DNA of 64,000 nt from NCBI RefSeq assembly GCF_014839805.1, contig NC_051116.1:186001-250000 (forward strand), read 5' to 3'. Below the pieces are notes generated by a model that was given only the letters and a program-made list of their open reading frames with translations, was not told the DNA's origin and ran no database searches. Positions within the stretch are counted from its first letter, which is position 1, and each line of letters starts with the position of its first letter. The stretch is from Manduca sexta. Its lineage: Eukaryota; Arthropoda; Insecta; Lepidoptera; Sphingidae. Shown here piece by piece: positions 11,301 through 23,819 of the stretch. The position numbers and the translations under genes are program-made.

Positions 11301-13080
11301 CCAACACAATTCCTTCTTATTTTTCTTCTAAATAGAGCAGTCTAAAATTATTCTTTTAATGATTCCAAGCTCCCCATTGTTTCCACCTTATTATCTAATA
11401 AGTTTGATGTAGATTGGAATTAGTTCGAAATAAAAATCGAGCACCGATACAAAAAGCAGACATGTCCTTTAACGAAATAACTATAAATGTACTAAAATAG
11501 TGTAAAAGTGTTAAAATAAAACCTCCATACAAGCGAGGATACGACACATTCATTGCGGTCAGTTAACCTTTCCAAGCATTGCTTCCACGGAATTTAATTA
11601 TAAGTTCGTACTGTAAATTACTTTTCTACAGTCATTTAATATGTATATCTGGAAATTTCGATTAAATATCAGATATTATCTCTGGAGTTGTTTTTAATCT
11701 TAACTTTTTCAATTATCAAACTACCTTTGTTTACTAATTACTGTTATAATATTGGGGACGTGTTTCAAAAGTTTCAAGTAAATTTTATTTGACAGTTATT
11801 ATATTAAACAGTTAACGTAGACAGTACTTTTATTACCATTTATTTGGGAGCATATATTACAGTAACTTTTGTTTTTGATCGGGTTATATATTTATATGAA
11901 GATTAGCATTTCCTCAGAAGATGTGAAAGGCCGTAATGGAAATAATAAAGGTAAAATCAGTCAAATGTTAATATTGACTGGCTTTAACATTTTACATACT
12001 TTGTTGTTGATTAAACCTTGTGACCCAAAGAGGTATAATATAACATCAGCCATTTTGACATTGCGTTAATATATTAAACCACAAACTCGTCTTTACCTCT
12101 ACTTACATTGTGCCAAAAATCATTAAAAATAGTTTGATTTTCAGAAATAATCCCAGTTTCCTTTCTGATTTTTTGATTGATTAGATTTGATGATTGGTGA
12201 TACAGGTATGTTACACCTCTACCTACCCCTCAAAAGGTAAAAAAGGCGTGATTCTGTATATGGGTCAATAAAAATTCATCCCCAACTTTTAATACTATAA
12301 AGATCGCGTCCATAAGGCAGCGGTTAGAAGGACTTCATCCCGCTGTTTAATGGGTTCAGTAACTCGATGGTACCCTTGAGCCGCGTGATCTGAATCTATA
12401 CACATTGATCAGGGTGTTAGGGCGCGTTCACAGTTCACGGATTTTAGTTAGACTTTATATAATATCAGCCCTGTATGTACACTGCTGGTTGACAGAAATA
12501 GACACTGCGATGGTACCTACCTAGGCGGGACCTCGAATATGAAATCTACGTGCTGTATTATATAGTGTCTCACTGTTGAGCACTGGCCTCCTCTACTACT
12601 GAGAGGGATTAGGCCTTAGTCAACGAAACTGGCCTAGTATCAATTGGTAAACTTTAAACACCCTTAAAATTTAGTAAGATTTACCCACGTGAAATTTTTT
12701 TCCTCCTTTTCGAAAACAAATAGGTTTTTGTAGTAAAAGTTCTTGCACCAATCCTATTTTATACTTTTCCTTCATTAAAAGTAACATGTTAGTTTGCATT
12801 GTAGATTTATTATGTTATTGACTGAGGGCCATCGTTTCGGGAATAGTGAATTAAATTACACTTTGTAAAGTGGTTGATACTACTATTATTTAAGTATTAT
12901 CGTCACATGTGCACAGATCCCTATACTCGTGAGATCACTGTATAATGTGGACCCTTTGATGGCGCGCATAGATTAGATTTCGGCTCGGAATGACGTTAAC
13001 CTACTTAGCGAGATTTATATTTATAAGGATGTTATATTTGCAAAATCTGAATATTGTAGGATATGCTAAAGTTTGATCTA

Positions 13081-13465
13081 CAGGGTCATTTTGAAATTGC
13101 GTTACTAAATGAAACTACATACTCGTCTTCACCTTTGCCAAAAAATAATCATTAATAACGAATATTTTCACCAAAAATCCTGGTTTTAGTTTTGCAATTT
13201 TTTGATTATTTTGTAGTTTAATGCGAATCGTGTGCGTGAGTGTATTTCTGACTGAAAGTATGATGTTGCCGCTGCAACGAATTCTCTTAGGGTAGTAGTG
13301 GCATTAGGGCGCGTAAAATTAAAATTACTTTTTATTAATATTTATTGTGTGAAACTTAAAATCTTTTATTTTGTATCTATGGCTCAAGTAATTTATTGTT
13401 AAGTGTTATTTCCAAGGAGATAAGTATGTGATTTCATTTAGTAATACAATGTCAAAATGACCCTG
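13081..13465. mobile_element. Copy B of the TIR/TA MITE
   Basis: Allelic counterpart of 3061-3448. Here the left terminus, CAGGGTCATTTTGAAATTGC, matches the right terminus better. TA flanks both sides (13079-13080 and 13466-13467). It lies in the receptor intron downstream of the Ig exon at 13852-13983, reading the minus strand. Confidence 0.7.
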
Positions 13466-13639
13466 TAGGTTAAAAAGAAACGTAGAAATTTCTTAATTGA
13501 TTTTGTTGTGTATACCGTCCTAGATTACTACTATTATAAGATGAAAAGAAAGTAGTATGAAATTTATGGCGTCTCTTAAACTTAAACTAAAAATTTTCTT
13601 TATTCGAATAGTCTCCCAGAAGCTGATGGTAGGTTAATT

Positions 13640-13823
13640 ATATCCGCCAGGATAGCGACCACCGTACACAAGGTGTTAAAACCCGCCATAATGGTTCCAA
13701 GTGTGTCGCATTCCGGGATCAGACTGTGTAGGCCGGCATAATTGCGTCGATTGCGAGGGGTAATCATCTGTCGTCGGTCGACATTCTACTGGACCCCACT
13801 CCACTTACCATCAAGTGCAGGGG
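13640..13823 (-). mobile_element. Dispersed SINE-like repeat, copy B
   Basis: Allelic counterpart of the repeat at 3625-3810, in the same position relative to the neighbouring Ig exon. Confidence 0.6.
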
Positions 13824-13851
13824 GTGAAATGTTCAAAAAATATTAACTTAC

Positions 13852-13983
13852 ACAGCACGTTGATGGTATGTGTTGCTACCACGTTCTCTGCCAGTTGTCC
13901 GTTGATACCATGGCATACCACCACCACGGAAGTGCGTTTCGGCTCCACCATCACCGTCACGTTGGATGTGGTCACCCAGCCAC
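13852..13983 (-). CDS. sns/hbs: Nephrin-family (Sns/Hbs) Ig-domain exon, second half, copy B
   Basis: Same 132-bp exon as 3839-3970, with acceptor CCCGCAG|GT and donor CTGT|GTAAGT. It encodes 43 whole codons of the C-terminal half of an Ig domain, with the F-strand Cys in VVVVCHGINGQ. The translation is the same as copy A. Because contig B continues upstream without a break to 17679-17815, this copy is the better reference for the locus. Confidence 0.88.
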
Positions 13984-14373
13984 CTGCGGGAAGAATATGA
14001 TTATTATTATACTCGTATACGACAGGGGTAGGCAGAGCCTATGCTCACTATACTTTTGCATTTTTGTCGGTTAATGGTTAATTAACCCTATTTTAAGTGC
14101 ACTTAGTTTTTATAGCTTGTGGGGCTGACCCCAACAGTTTTTTTCAAACTAGCTTTGTGTATCCCTTTCGTTAATGATATTTTTATCAACTGAATACTTT
14201 GCTTTAACCCCACTCCAATGTGGGGTTGACGCCACCCTCTTTTTTAACGTATTAAAAAACGACTTGACTTAGTTTGGTCGATAGATCTCATAAAAAACTT
14301 GTGGGGTTGACCCCACACTAAAGTAGGATGAGAGCTAGTTTGTCTAGTCCAAGAGATTGTTCATTCTCCTTAC

Positions 14374-14541
14374 CTTCAGGCGATATAGCAGTTCTATTGT
14401 TTGCCTCCTTATGCTGTTTTCCGAGGACCACCCATTTGATCTCCGCTGCGGGGTTGGAAGGTGCTGTACTGCAGGTCAAGGGCACTGGGTCCCCCACTCT
14501 CGCTTCGGTGGGGCCGGATATCGTCACGTGGGATGGAGCGA
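14374..14541 (-). CDS. sns/hbs: Nephrin-family (Sns/Hbs) Ig-domain exon, first half, copy B
   Basis: A 168-bp minus-strand exon with 55 whole codons: APSHVTISGPTEARVGD, the B-strand Cys in VPLTCSTAPSNPAAEIKW with its Trp, and a GKQHKEANNRT loop with an N-glycosylation sequon NNRT. The first codon is completed by the final T of the 17679-17815 exon (giving Phe). That links the previous Ig domain directly to this one in the order known for Sns/Hibris. The intron to 13852-13983 is 390 bp. Confidence 0.9.
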
Positions 14542-14637
14542 CTGTAAACCAAAGATAATGTTAGAATTCAATATAAAGTAAAAAAAAAAAATAGTGTGAA
14601 GGCGATATTAATGCTGGGGGTAATTTCTCTCTATCAA

Positions 14638-14872
14638 GTCTTTACTGGTTGTAGGTCTCATATGTAAGATTCCACCTGGATAGGTACCACCGTAATGTCT
14701 ATTTCTGCCGCCAAGCAGCAGCGTGTGGTCAATGTTGTGTTCCGGTTTGAAGGACATTGTAGCAAGTATAACTACTGGACATAATAAGACTTAACATCTC
14801 ATGTCTCAGGATGGTGAGTGTAGTGGAATATCAAACAATACTTTGTAATTCAAGGTGTTGGATGGTGTATCT
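14638..14872 (-). mobile_element. Lepidopteran SINE-like repeat, copy B
   Basis: Allelic counterpart of 4617-4850, differing by a few bases. Confidence 0.6.
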
Positions 14873-15517
14873 AGAAAAAAATGTACAAATCAAAGCCGTG
14901 ACGTCATAGAAATGATAGTGTTTACTGATATTCGATATAAGGTCCCTTTGTATTTGACCTTCAGACGGCTAATCACGCCCATTACCTTATATTTATGAAT
15001 ATCTTTTGCTTGTTTACGAACTTTATGCGATATTTATTATATTATTTTCTTTTATAAAAATACTTATTTATGATAAAACTATATTCGAATGTAATCCTGT
15101 CTGAAAAGATGTTTATATTATATTAAATTCAATAGCTAAGTTAAAGAAATATTGAGCAGTGTAAGGCCGTATAATTAATTTTATGTTGTGGTAAATTTGG
15201 TGCTTGCAATTTTCATCTCAAGTAATGAATAAAATCATTGTTAAAATGATTAATACTTAATATATAGCATGATATATAATATATACTATAAATAATATAA
15301 TGCCTTTTATATGTTCTTAGTCAACTTTAATCTAACATCTTTTGTGTTTAAGATATTAATTATCATGAGAGACTAGGCCGAAAAACAAATGACTGCAGAA
15401 GGACATCGAAAAATATGAAGTTATGCTTTTCAACAACATTTTACATTGGTAAAATATAACCTTTAAAATAACATCTACCGCTATAAACGTAAAATCATAG
15501 TTTTAATTTATATCACA

Positions 15518-15699
15518 CTAGCTTTTGCCCGCGGCTCCGCCCGCGTTATAATGTTACGGGATAAAAACTAGCCTATAGCACTCGGGAGTAATGTAGCTTT
15601 CTACTAGTAAAAGAAATTTCAAAATCGGTTCAATAGTTTCAGAGTTTATTCCCTACAAACATAGTTACACACTTTCCTCTTTATAATAATAGTATAGAT
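15518..15699 (+). mobile_element. Short CTAGC-type element, copy B
   Basis: Allelic counterpart of 5495-5676, with the same ends and interior. Confidence 0.6.
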
Positions 15700-15711
15700 A
15701 AAAACTGCGTA

Positions 15712-16020
15712 AATCATTGACGTATATTCTATAGACACGAACGTCCATATAAACTATTTGTTCAAAATCTGAACTAAAATGGCAACCAAAACGTCACTGT
15801 TATAACCTATTTATTCACTTGAACAACAAATAATTTTACTTATTTGACTACTATTTATTCACATTCAGGTTTACATTGAGACTTGAGTTATTTTGATCGC
15901 CACTCCGTACATAACCACACGCCGTCAATGTTGAAATCATACTAAATCAGGTGTGCAGATTGCAGTACAGTTGAGTTGAACACAAGTGTACGGAACGCCA
16001 GATCTAGTACAAAATATCGA
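15712..16020 (+). repeat. 310-bp dispersed repeat, copy B
   Basis: Allelic counterpart of 5690-6000, and likewise the reverse complement of 50815-51138. Confidence 0.65.
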
Positions 16021-16535
16021 TGGCGTAAATAGATTAACAATTTAAATTAAACTATTTTACGGATTTTATCGCGGTTTTAATATTTTATTTTTCTCCTGAC
16101 GTTTCGAACACTTTGCAGCCCTCATGGCCACGGGGGGGACTGAGGTGTTGGACATCCGCAAAGTCAGAGTTACAATATCTACCTACATTTTACAAATACA
16201 CAATTTTTTTTAAAAAATTAGCTATTCCTGGTCCGATCTACGCAGAATGAGCTCACAGTGTTTTGAAGATTAACAATTGTCAAACATATACCTTTAAAAT
16301 ACAATTTACAAGCCATGTAACACAATAACAGTCATGCGATATTCGCAAACATTTCTCTTTGAAGCGAATTGGATTTAGCATCAGGTTCCAGAAGTCTTCG
16401 CTAAACCTTTGATAACTTAACCCTATCAGGGAAATAGGGATGGCAAAGAGCAGTATCTTGGGTGTTTGGTGTGCGAGAAAAGATTGTGGCGTGTTCAAAT
16501 ATATATTTTACTATTTAATGACGAAAAGTTCGCTT

Positions 16536-16895
16536 ATCATCATCATCATCAGGCCGCAGGATGTCCACTGCTGAATATGAGCCTACCGCAATTTCTTTTT
16601 TATTGCTTTGGATGACGAGAAAAACTTGCCGTTCGCCTGATGGTAAGCGATACGACTGCCCATAAACAGCAGAAACACTATTCAACATCATGAATTACAT
16701 AGTATTGTTTGGTGTTCCACTGCGCTCGACAGAGACATGAGATGTTAAGTCTCATTATGTCCAGTAGTTACACAGGGTACTATGTCCTTCAAACCGGAAC
16801 ACAACAGTCACTACACACTGCTGCTTAGCGGCAGACATAGACATTGCGGTGGTATCTACCCAGACGGACTCACATATGAGATACCTACCACAAGT
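16536..16895 (+). mobile_element. LINE tail fragment next to a SINE-like repeat
   Basis: At 16536-16595 CATCATCATCATCAGGCCGC followed by AGGATGTCCACTGCTGAA is the reverse complement of the usual 3' end of RTE-type LINEs. From about 16600 the dispersed repeat with AAAACTTGCCGTTCGCCTGA, GGTAAGCGATACGACTG, TTGAATTACATAGTATTGTT and GGTGGTATCTACCCAGACGG runs to 16895. This is an intron of the receptor gene. Confidence 0.55.
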
Positions 16896-17678
16896 AAAAA
16901 TATTTCCAGATCAACCTATTGAAAGCGGTATGCATCCAGCCACCTGCGACTTTTATGAGTTAGCTTATACGGTTTTGGAATTTAAAAAGCATTTTTTTGG
17001 CATATATATTTTTTCTAATATTACTGAGTAAAATTAAATCTCTATGAGCTATACTATCATAAAGCCACATAGAAACACATTATTCGAAATGTAAATAAAA
17101 CTGAGTTGATTATTTTTGTTTCTGGTGCAGAAAATTTTGTCGATAATAGGAAACTGCGTTATTCTAGAGAGCTACAATTAAATTTTGATCCAAGAAGCAG
17201 CAGATTGTGTGAATAAAAAAACAAAAATAAAACGCTGTCTTTCCCGCCTTAGACTGCGTCCACAGCACCCTAAAATCCGGCTCATTGTTTATTTACAAAG
17301 AAACAGGTAGGAATGGTCCTAGTGTAGGAAAGTCACTGGAGCGTGGACCACCCCTTATGCTCTGATGGTCAAAGTGGAGGGGATATGCCGGTTTTTTGGA
17401 ACTTTGTAACAATTTTTTTGGAGATATTTTTGTAAATGTTTTTTATCATGAACGGAGCAACTCGATATTTGAATTTTTTTTGGTAAGTATACTTTCTTTT
17501 GTGTACTATGCAATGAAAATCGACTTAAAAAAAAGATATTTACAAAGGTCGATATTAAATATTGATAAAAAAATAACTATAAAAAAAAATATAACCTCAA
17601 ACAACTATAAAACCGCGCCAAAACACGGAACAAATGAACGACTGAATGAATGAGTGAATGAGTGATCAGATTACTTAC

Positions 17679-17815
17679 ACAGAACAGTTAAGTCAATCTC
17701 CGCCTTCAGTGTGTTGCTGATCATGACGTTCTTTGCCTCGCAAGTATAGCGGGCTTTGTTATCCGACGCATCTGCTTTGAAGGACAAGGCGTTCTCCGAC
17801 ATCCTCCCGGTTGTC
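17679..17815 (-). CDS. sns/hbs: Nephrin-family (Sns/Hbs) Ig-domain exon (upstream Ig, C-terminal half)
   Basis: A 137-bp minus-strand exon with acceptor TTGTTGCAG|G and donor CTGT|GTAAGT. It encodes 45 codons: TTGRMSENALSFKADAS, then DNKARYTCEAKN with the F-strand Cys and the D-x-A-x-Y-x-C signature, then LKAEIDLTVL. It ends in phase 1 and joins 14374-14541 in frame. Exons for the domain's first half and for earlier Ig domains should lie upstream (higher coordinates on this strand). I do not find them in 17816-23319. Confidence 0.88.
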
Positions 17816-19094
17816 CTGCAACAAGGAGAAAAGATTTAGATTTAAGTATAAACTGCCCACCCTTGCGGCAATTCTTGTGCGCTGGAATTATTTAGATTTT
17901 ACTGTAAATTGCCTACATCCCTAAGCAATTCATGTGTGCTCTGTCTCCACACCGAATGCACCCTCGTACGGGGTGACGGCTTTGTCGCGGCCCTAAGCTC
18001 ACAGTTCAGTGTGTATACCTCATGGTTGCTAAATACATATTGAGGCCTATAAGGGATTGCAAACATTTCCTGGCCTTCAGCCATCCTCCCATCCTAAGAG
18101 GGTTCCTTATTGCCCCACACTTCTTTTCCAGCTATCTCTTCCTAACATTCCTCCAGGGCCCTGCAGTCGCAAAGCCGGGGGATTCCAGTACTCACTAGCA
18201 GGTTTCCAATAAACAATAAAAAACTGCCAGCTGTCCAACGACATTAAACATTTTTTTGATTTCAATTCTAACATTAAACGTTTTCAAGAGGCAAGATTGC
18301 TGTCTCCAAAATAATACCGGTAAATTACCCATATTTGTCTTTTTGTTAGTACACATTAGATACTTGTAGGTTTGGGTGTTATAAGCAGTGGCAATCACGT
18401 CTGAATCTTATACATTACGTATCCTAACATATTACAAAACAGTGCCCCGCCATGTCTATCTGAACGTGATAAACTTAAAAACTACCGAACGTATTTTCAT
18501 ACATTCTAATTCATTACTGTTTTATATGAGACAAAAAAATGTAGACATATGCTCTACTACCTGTGGAAAGGAGGGGCGGGTTGCTACTTCATTCAACAAA
18601 GTAAATCTTATTAATTATTGTTCAACAGAAAGATTAACCATAAAATATTTTTCAACCGATAGCTACAAGAAGGTACAACGTTCCATATTTATTTATTAAA
18701 ATTAATCTAAGAAATCTAAACGTCGGAAGCAACGAGAGGCCGATTGACAAAACCGTCTAAGTTGAACACAGAACAAACCGTCTTGAGCGGAAGTTAGCCC
18801 CGCCCTTCGGTCGCGAAATCTTTTGAATTCATAATTACGTTTTTAGTTGTGAGTTCCGATGAGTTTTGTCGGTTTGAAGCGCGACAAAGGGCTCATTTTT
18901 CGAATGATAAATTTCTCAATTAGCCCAGTTAATTGTGGTACGAATTATGATTTTGAAATGTCGGGTAAATAAGTAAATATTTTCACGAGCTTTTAAGGGG
19001 TTCTTAGATGATTTTGTAGTTTAAAGAGGGCTTGTAGCTCAGTTGAGGTTAGGTTATTAACTGTTACTTGTAAACATAGATTGAAATCAGTTTT

Positions 19095-19215
19095 TTATTG
19101 CTTTGAATGACGAGACGAGCCTGCCGTTCGCTTGAGGATAATCGATACGACTGCCGGTGAACAGCAGAAATACCACCCACATCTTGAATTACAAGGTATT
19201 GTTTGGTATTGCACT
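19095..19215 (+). mobile_element. SINE-like repeat fragment
   Basis: Starts TTTTATTGCTTTGAATGACG and AGACGAGCCTGCCGTTCGCT, then ATTACAAGGTATTGTTTGG. It is the 5' part of the family whose fuller copies are at 16600-16895 and 58490-58790. Confidence 0.55.
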
Positions 19216-21263
19216 GCGATTTTTCCAAAGTTCAAATTTTGTTATGTGCAGAAGTGAGCGAGGAGTGGAGATATCGCTCCATCTCTTTCTTTCACACGCG
19301 TCGTAAAGCCGTCTGACGTCACTTGCAAGTATATCGTCCTGTCTGTTATTTAACACCCACCATTACTACCAAATTTCAATGGTTTATAACTTTTAAATTT
19401 TTCACCAGATTTCAATGATTTTTTTTGTCTTAGAATTAATACGACGTACATATTTTGTAAAAATTATAAATAAATAAGTCAAATACCCTATTGATATCAA
19501 TTAATTTGAAAAGCAAAAGTTTTTGTTCCTACTAGTTAACGTAAATAACCTCTAAATCTAGCTAAATAAGAATCGTTTTTCGACCTAATCAATCGGAATT
19601 TTAGGTGACCCAGCTAAATCGACTTAATGACCGAGGCCTCTCGGCAACTCGATGCGAATACTCAAGTAGTTCTTGAGAAACCTCGTTTAGGACTAAACAT
19701 TTCGAGATCGATTCGTGGGGATTCAGTCATTCACGATAATTGTTAAGAGATTACGTACCACGTAGAGCAATTAGGATGGCATCATGGCCAATAAGAGGTT
19801 TTGTTCTAATCAAGAAATTTTAAGGATACTGCCATGAACTACATGTTCCTTAATCAAGACATCTAAAGAATTGTTAAATACTTTATCTGAATTGGTTGTC
19901 AACGTAGTTTAAATGATTCAAGTTATCAATTGAATAAATTTCAAAGTACTTAATTATTTATAGTTTAAGAAAGTCTTCGAAATGCTGCGGCATATTTGTA
20001 TTTAATAAATAGTATTTTAAGTCAATTTCGAGGTAAATTTCGGCCATATTGATTTTAGTTACGTCATCTACTGAATGTTGTTACTTTAATACGAGAACAA
20101 TTTTACTATTCAGACATCTTTCGCTGTTACATTGAATAGATGTGAGACGCTAAAATGTGTTTTCCACTCTAGAATTATTTAGCTACGAACTTCAATTTCT
20201 TTAAAACGTGCCAGCAAAAATTTAAAAACCGTTTAAAAGTAAAATAAAAATCTCCAGTCTTCCGGTATTGAAGAGATGAGCAACTTTCAAGAAACACCTC
20301 TCGGTAGAGTCCTTTTTTCTATGAATATTACAGAATGCATCTCGAACTGGCAGTTTGAAAGTTTTAAACTTCGAAACATGGCCGCGAATAAATAATTTAG
20401 TTTGGTTTTAGCTGGATTTTAGCTGAGATTTTGGAAGTTGATTGATGTTATGGCATTGACTAGGCTAAACAAAGTCGAAATTAGTTTAAGAATTATTTTA
20501 AAATTTTACTCGAATCCATTTGTCACATTTTTGTTTAAATTCTCGGGTTATACATTTTTGTATATAGACGTCTATTATTTTGTATTAATTTTGAGATTTT
20601 ATGTAAAAAATTACTATATTTGAAAATCCAATTGGCGTTTATAGATTTTAAAAGCATATTTTTTTTTATTGTAATTTAAATTTATTAATTTTAACCGACG
20701 TTTCGATGCGCCCTGTGACCATGTAGCCTGTAGTTTTAAAACGGAATATAAATTAGATATAAAAAAAGCAGTAACAAAATCCGAAAACAATTTTATATCG
20801 ATGTCTAACATTCGCATAAGAAATCAATAAACTTATTAACTCGTCGAAAATTGTTAAACCGATATTCCTGTAACCAGGTGGATCTGCGGTCGCGTAGACC
20901 TACTTTCCCATCCACTCGTAACGCGATCCCGTGGGACCTCCTCTGACCGCAGAACGTGTCTCAAATTAAATTAAAAGATGTTGGAACTTCTCACCGAAAT
21001 GTTTTCTATTGTAGGCCATTGTGGACGGTAGTACTAAATTAGAATTTTTAGGGCTTATGTAACCTTCAGCCGTCTTAAAATGTCAAAAAATATGGCTCGT
21101 AAGTTGATTGTGATTGGTCGAGAGGCCAATGCGTCAGTCACGTGGTAGTGTATCAACCAATAAAAGACACTGAGTCTTGACGTTTTTATTTTGCCATATC
21201 AAACACAGATAGGTAATTTTATAAAATAGAACATAAATTGATAATTGTTATGAATTTAACAAA

Positions 21264-21365
21264 AGGCTCGGTGGCGTAGTTGTATGCGTGCGCGGTACAG
21301 AGGTCTTGGGGTGCGAATCCCTGGTTGGGTTCGAAAATAATTGTGACTGGGTTTTTCTATCGTCA
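21264..21365 (+). mobile_element. tRNA-derived SINE head
   Basis: GGCTCGGTGGCGTAGTTGTA followed by GGTGCGAATCCCTGG (B-box-like) and GGGTTTTTCTATCG match the head of the 57818-58075 SINE. The later sequence diverges, so the element is truncated or interrupted. Confidence 0.6.
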
Positions 21366-21667
21366 AAATTAGTTAGCCTCAGATCAGAGTCAGTAACTTG
21401 GCGTTGTGATACCCCCGTGCCTCGGAAACGTAAAACCTTTGGTCCTGCGCCTGATCTCTCTCCGATCATATCGGATTGCCGTATCACCGGACTATGAGAG
21501 TGAAGGAACAGATAGAGCTTGTGTATTGCGCACATACTTGTACGCTATAATATCTCCTGCCTGGCTAATCTCCGTTGGTATTAGCCGCCGTGGCCGAAAT
21601 TCACGGAGGAGTCGCTATTGATAGCTATAGTGATTTTGATTTGAAGCTGCGACCAATACTTATATAT

Positions 21668-21905
21668 AATAATATCAGCCCTGTACTATATACTTGCCCA
21701 CTGCTGAGCACGGGCCTCCTCTACTACTGAGAGGGATTAGGCCTTAGTCCACTACACTGGCCTAGTGCGGATTGGTAGACTTCACACACCCTCGAAAATC
21801 GAATTCGATTTTTTTTAGAAAAGTCAGATGTGTGTGCCCTTGGGATTTGAACCAGCGGACATTCGTGTCGGCAGTCCGTTCTATAACAAACTAGGCTATC
21901 GCCGC
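21668..21905 (-). mobile_element. tRNA-derived SINE (GCGATAGCCTAGTTGG family), reverse, internally deleted
   Basis: It shares the 3' block ATAATATCAGCCCTGTA...GAGCACGGGCCTCCTCTACT and the tRNA-like end with 57191-57507. It lacks the middle piece containing CACGATGTTTTCCTTC. Confidence 0.65.
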
Positions 21906-23319
21906 TTATAAACGGCCACATAGCCATAATAAACGTAAGTAACAGTAAAAATAACTGTTGTAAGAAACTGGCTAACTCTCTTACTCTGTGGCTTATTCGC
22001 CCTTCTCAAATTAGGCATATGGATGCTAACTATCCGGTAGTATAGACGGCAATCCAACCGCACTTGCGGCGCTGCCCATCCTCAATTATAGATTACGGGT
22101 CTGCGAGAGATTTCGTCACGGAGTGTGGAATTTGAGCCCGATATGGCGCCGGCTTAACCCCATGGGGCGGAATATATAAAAGACCTACAGTAGTTACGAC
22201 TCTATCCACCCCTTTAGTGATAAAGGCGTGATGTATAAGTAATTTAATAAATTGGTTTTTATTGCCTCATTGATGTTCTAGTCGTCTCATAGGCTTGCTT
22301 TCCATCACGTCATGGGACGGAATACATATGGCTCTGATTTCAGTTGTGCCTACCCGATCGGGAGTACAAGGTATATTATGAAGTACTAGTAACATCTCTG
22401 CCCACCCTTGGATATCGCGTAATCGTACATCTAGGTCAAACATCTGTATTACATTTTTAGCACAAAAGAAAAATGGGATGTTTGGCAACTCCGTGACGTT
22501 GACCCCGATCTGAGTCAAGGGGTATTGTGGGCCGTTTATTAAGGAGGGATATTTACTTTGTGGGGAGAGAATGGAGCGTTAATTAAGGGAGCTCATTTTT
22601 CTACCATTATTACAGATATCGATTATATTTGGTGGGTTTTGAATTTTGAGAAATGATTTTGTAGGGATAGGAAGAGGCGGAACTAGTGAACTTAATTGTG
22701 GACGGTCTATCCGCTGAAACTGTTAAAAAAAAGATTGTAAACTTTGTATTTGTCTGTGTTTCTTTTTTCTCTGTTATATTAAATTTATTTTTAGTTTGTT
22801 TACCGAATGGACATTCGTGCGACACTTGGGCTTCTCATTGAAAACCAGCGCTACAGCTGTATTGCTGCAGCATTAAGCTGAATAAGTAGCCCATTGTTGG
22901 CACATTAATCTAATTATCTAAAAAAAATAATACTTTATGTGTAACTGCATTTTGTGCCAATAAAACTCTTTTCTTTCTTCTTCTTTGTTTCGTTAAATTT
23001 CGCCATGTTCCGTCCCGTGATATGATAGCAGCATATAGCCATTTCGGACATAAATACAGCTGATAATGAGCAAAGAAATCCACCGGGAGAGATACCAGAA
23101 GTAGGCATTACAATTTCCATTAACATAAACAGTTCCCGATACAGCATCCGCAGTGGATCAAATTATTTCTCTTAATGCTGTGCGGCTGCGAAATAAATCA
23201 AGCGAACGTGTGGAAGATGCACGATATTATAAGTTATAAGACGAAGCGATTTTCAACCGATGAACGAATAATGAACGAATAGGGTCACTTGATAATCTTT
23301 ATAAAATAAGTAGCTTTTA

Positions 23320-23819
23320 NNNNNNNNNNNNNNNNNNNNNNNNNNNNNNNNNNNNNNNNNNNNNNNNNNNNNNNNNNNNNNNNNNNNNNNNNNNNNNNNN
23401 NNNNNNNNNNNNNNNNNNNNNNNNNNNNNNNNNNNNNNNNNNNNNNNNNNNNNNNNNNNNNNNNNNNNNNNNNNNNNNNNNNNNNNNNNNNNNNNNNNNN
23501 NNNNNNNNNNNNNNNNNNNNNNNNNNNNNNNNNNNNNNNNNNNNNNNNNNNNNNNNNNNNNNNNNNNNNNNNNNNNNNNNNNNNNNNNNNNNNNNNNNNN
23601 NNNNNNNNNNNNNNNNNNNNNNNNNNNNNNNNNNNNNNNNNNNNNNNNNNNNNNNNNNNNNNNNNNNNNNNNNNNNNNNNNNNNNNNNNNNNNNNNNNNN
23701 NNNNNNNNNNNNNNNNNNNNNNNNNNNNNNNNNNNNNNNNNNNNNNNNNNNNNNNNNNNNNNNNNNNNNNNNNNNNNNNNNNNNNNNNNNNNNNNNNNNN
23801 NNNNNNNNNNNNNNNNNNN
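23320..23819. other. Assembly gap (500 N), contig B/contig C join
   Basis: Exactly 500 N. The first bases after it, up to TTTTATATATATAGATG, look like the end of a CTAGC-type element, so the true junction probably lies in repeat sequence. Confidence 0.98.

Larger units (their letters stand above)
10768..16363. repeat. Second copy of the 1-6340 block
   Basis: This block is the partner of 1-6340, in the same orientation, and lacks the 744-bp insertion. It contains the same two Ig exons, the same TIR element and the same SINE fragments. It continues without a break into unique sequence after 16363, so contig B is the copy that links this region to the upstream Ig exon at 17679-17815. Confidence 0.85.
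17816..23319. other. Contig B right part: intron or intergenic sequence, repeat-rich, no exon found
   Basis: No Ig-like or other convincing exon is seen on either strand. At 17840-18190 there is a dispersed repeat (phrases CCTATAAGGGATTGC and CCCTGCAGTCGCAAAGCCGG). Near 22826-22920 there is another (CAGCTGTATTGCTGCAGCAT). At 22262-22345 and 22990-23050 there are reverse SINE fragments with CATGGGACGGAATA-type motifs. The rest is AT-rich single-copy-looking DNA. Confidence 0.5.

Noticed and set aside
3839..14541. A genuine tandem duplication of an Ig domain in the receptor
   Set aside because: The copies are allele-like in identity, include long non-coding flanks, and one ends exactly at a scaffold gap. 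An assembly artefact is simpler, though not proven.
18388..18699. Plus-strand open frame of 103 codons
   Set aside because: AT-rich composition, no recognisable domain, no splice support and flanked by repeats.
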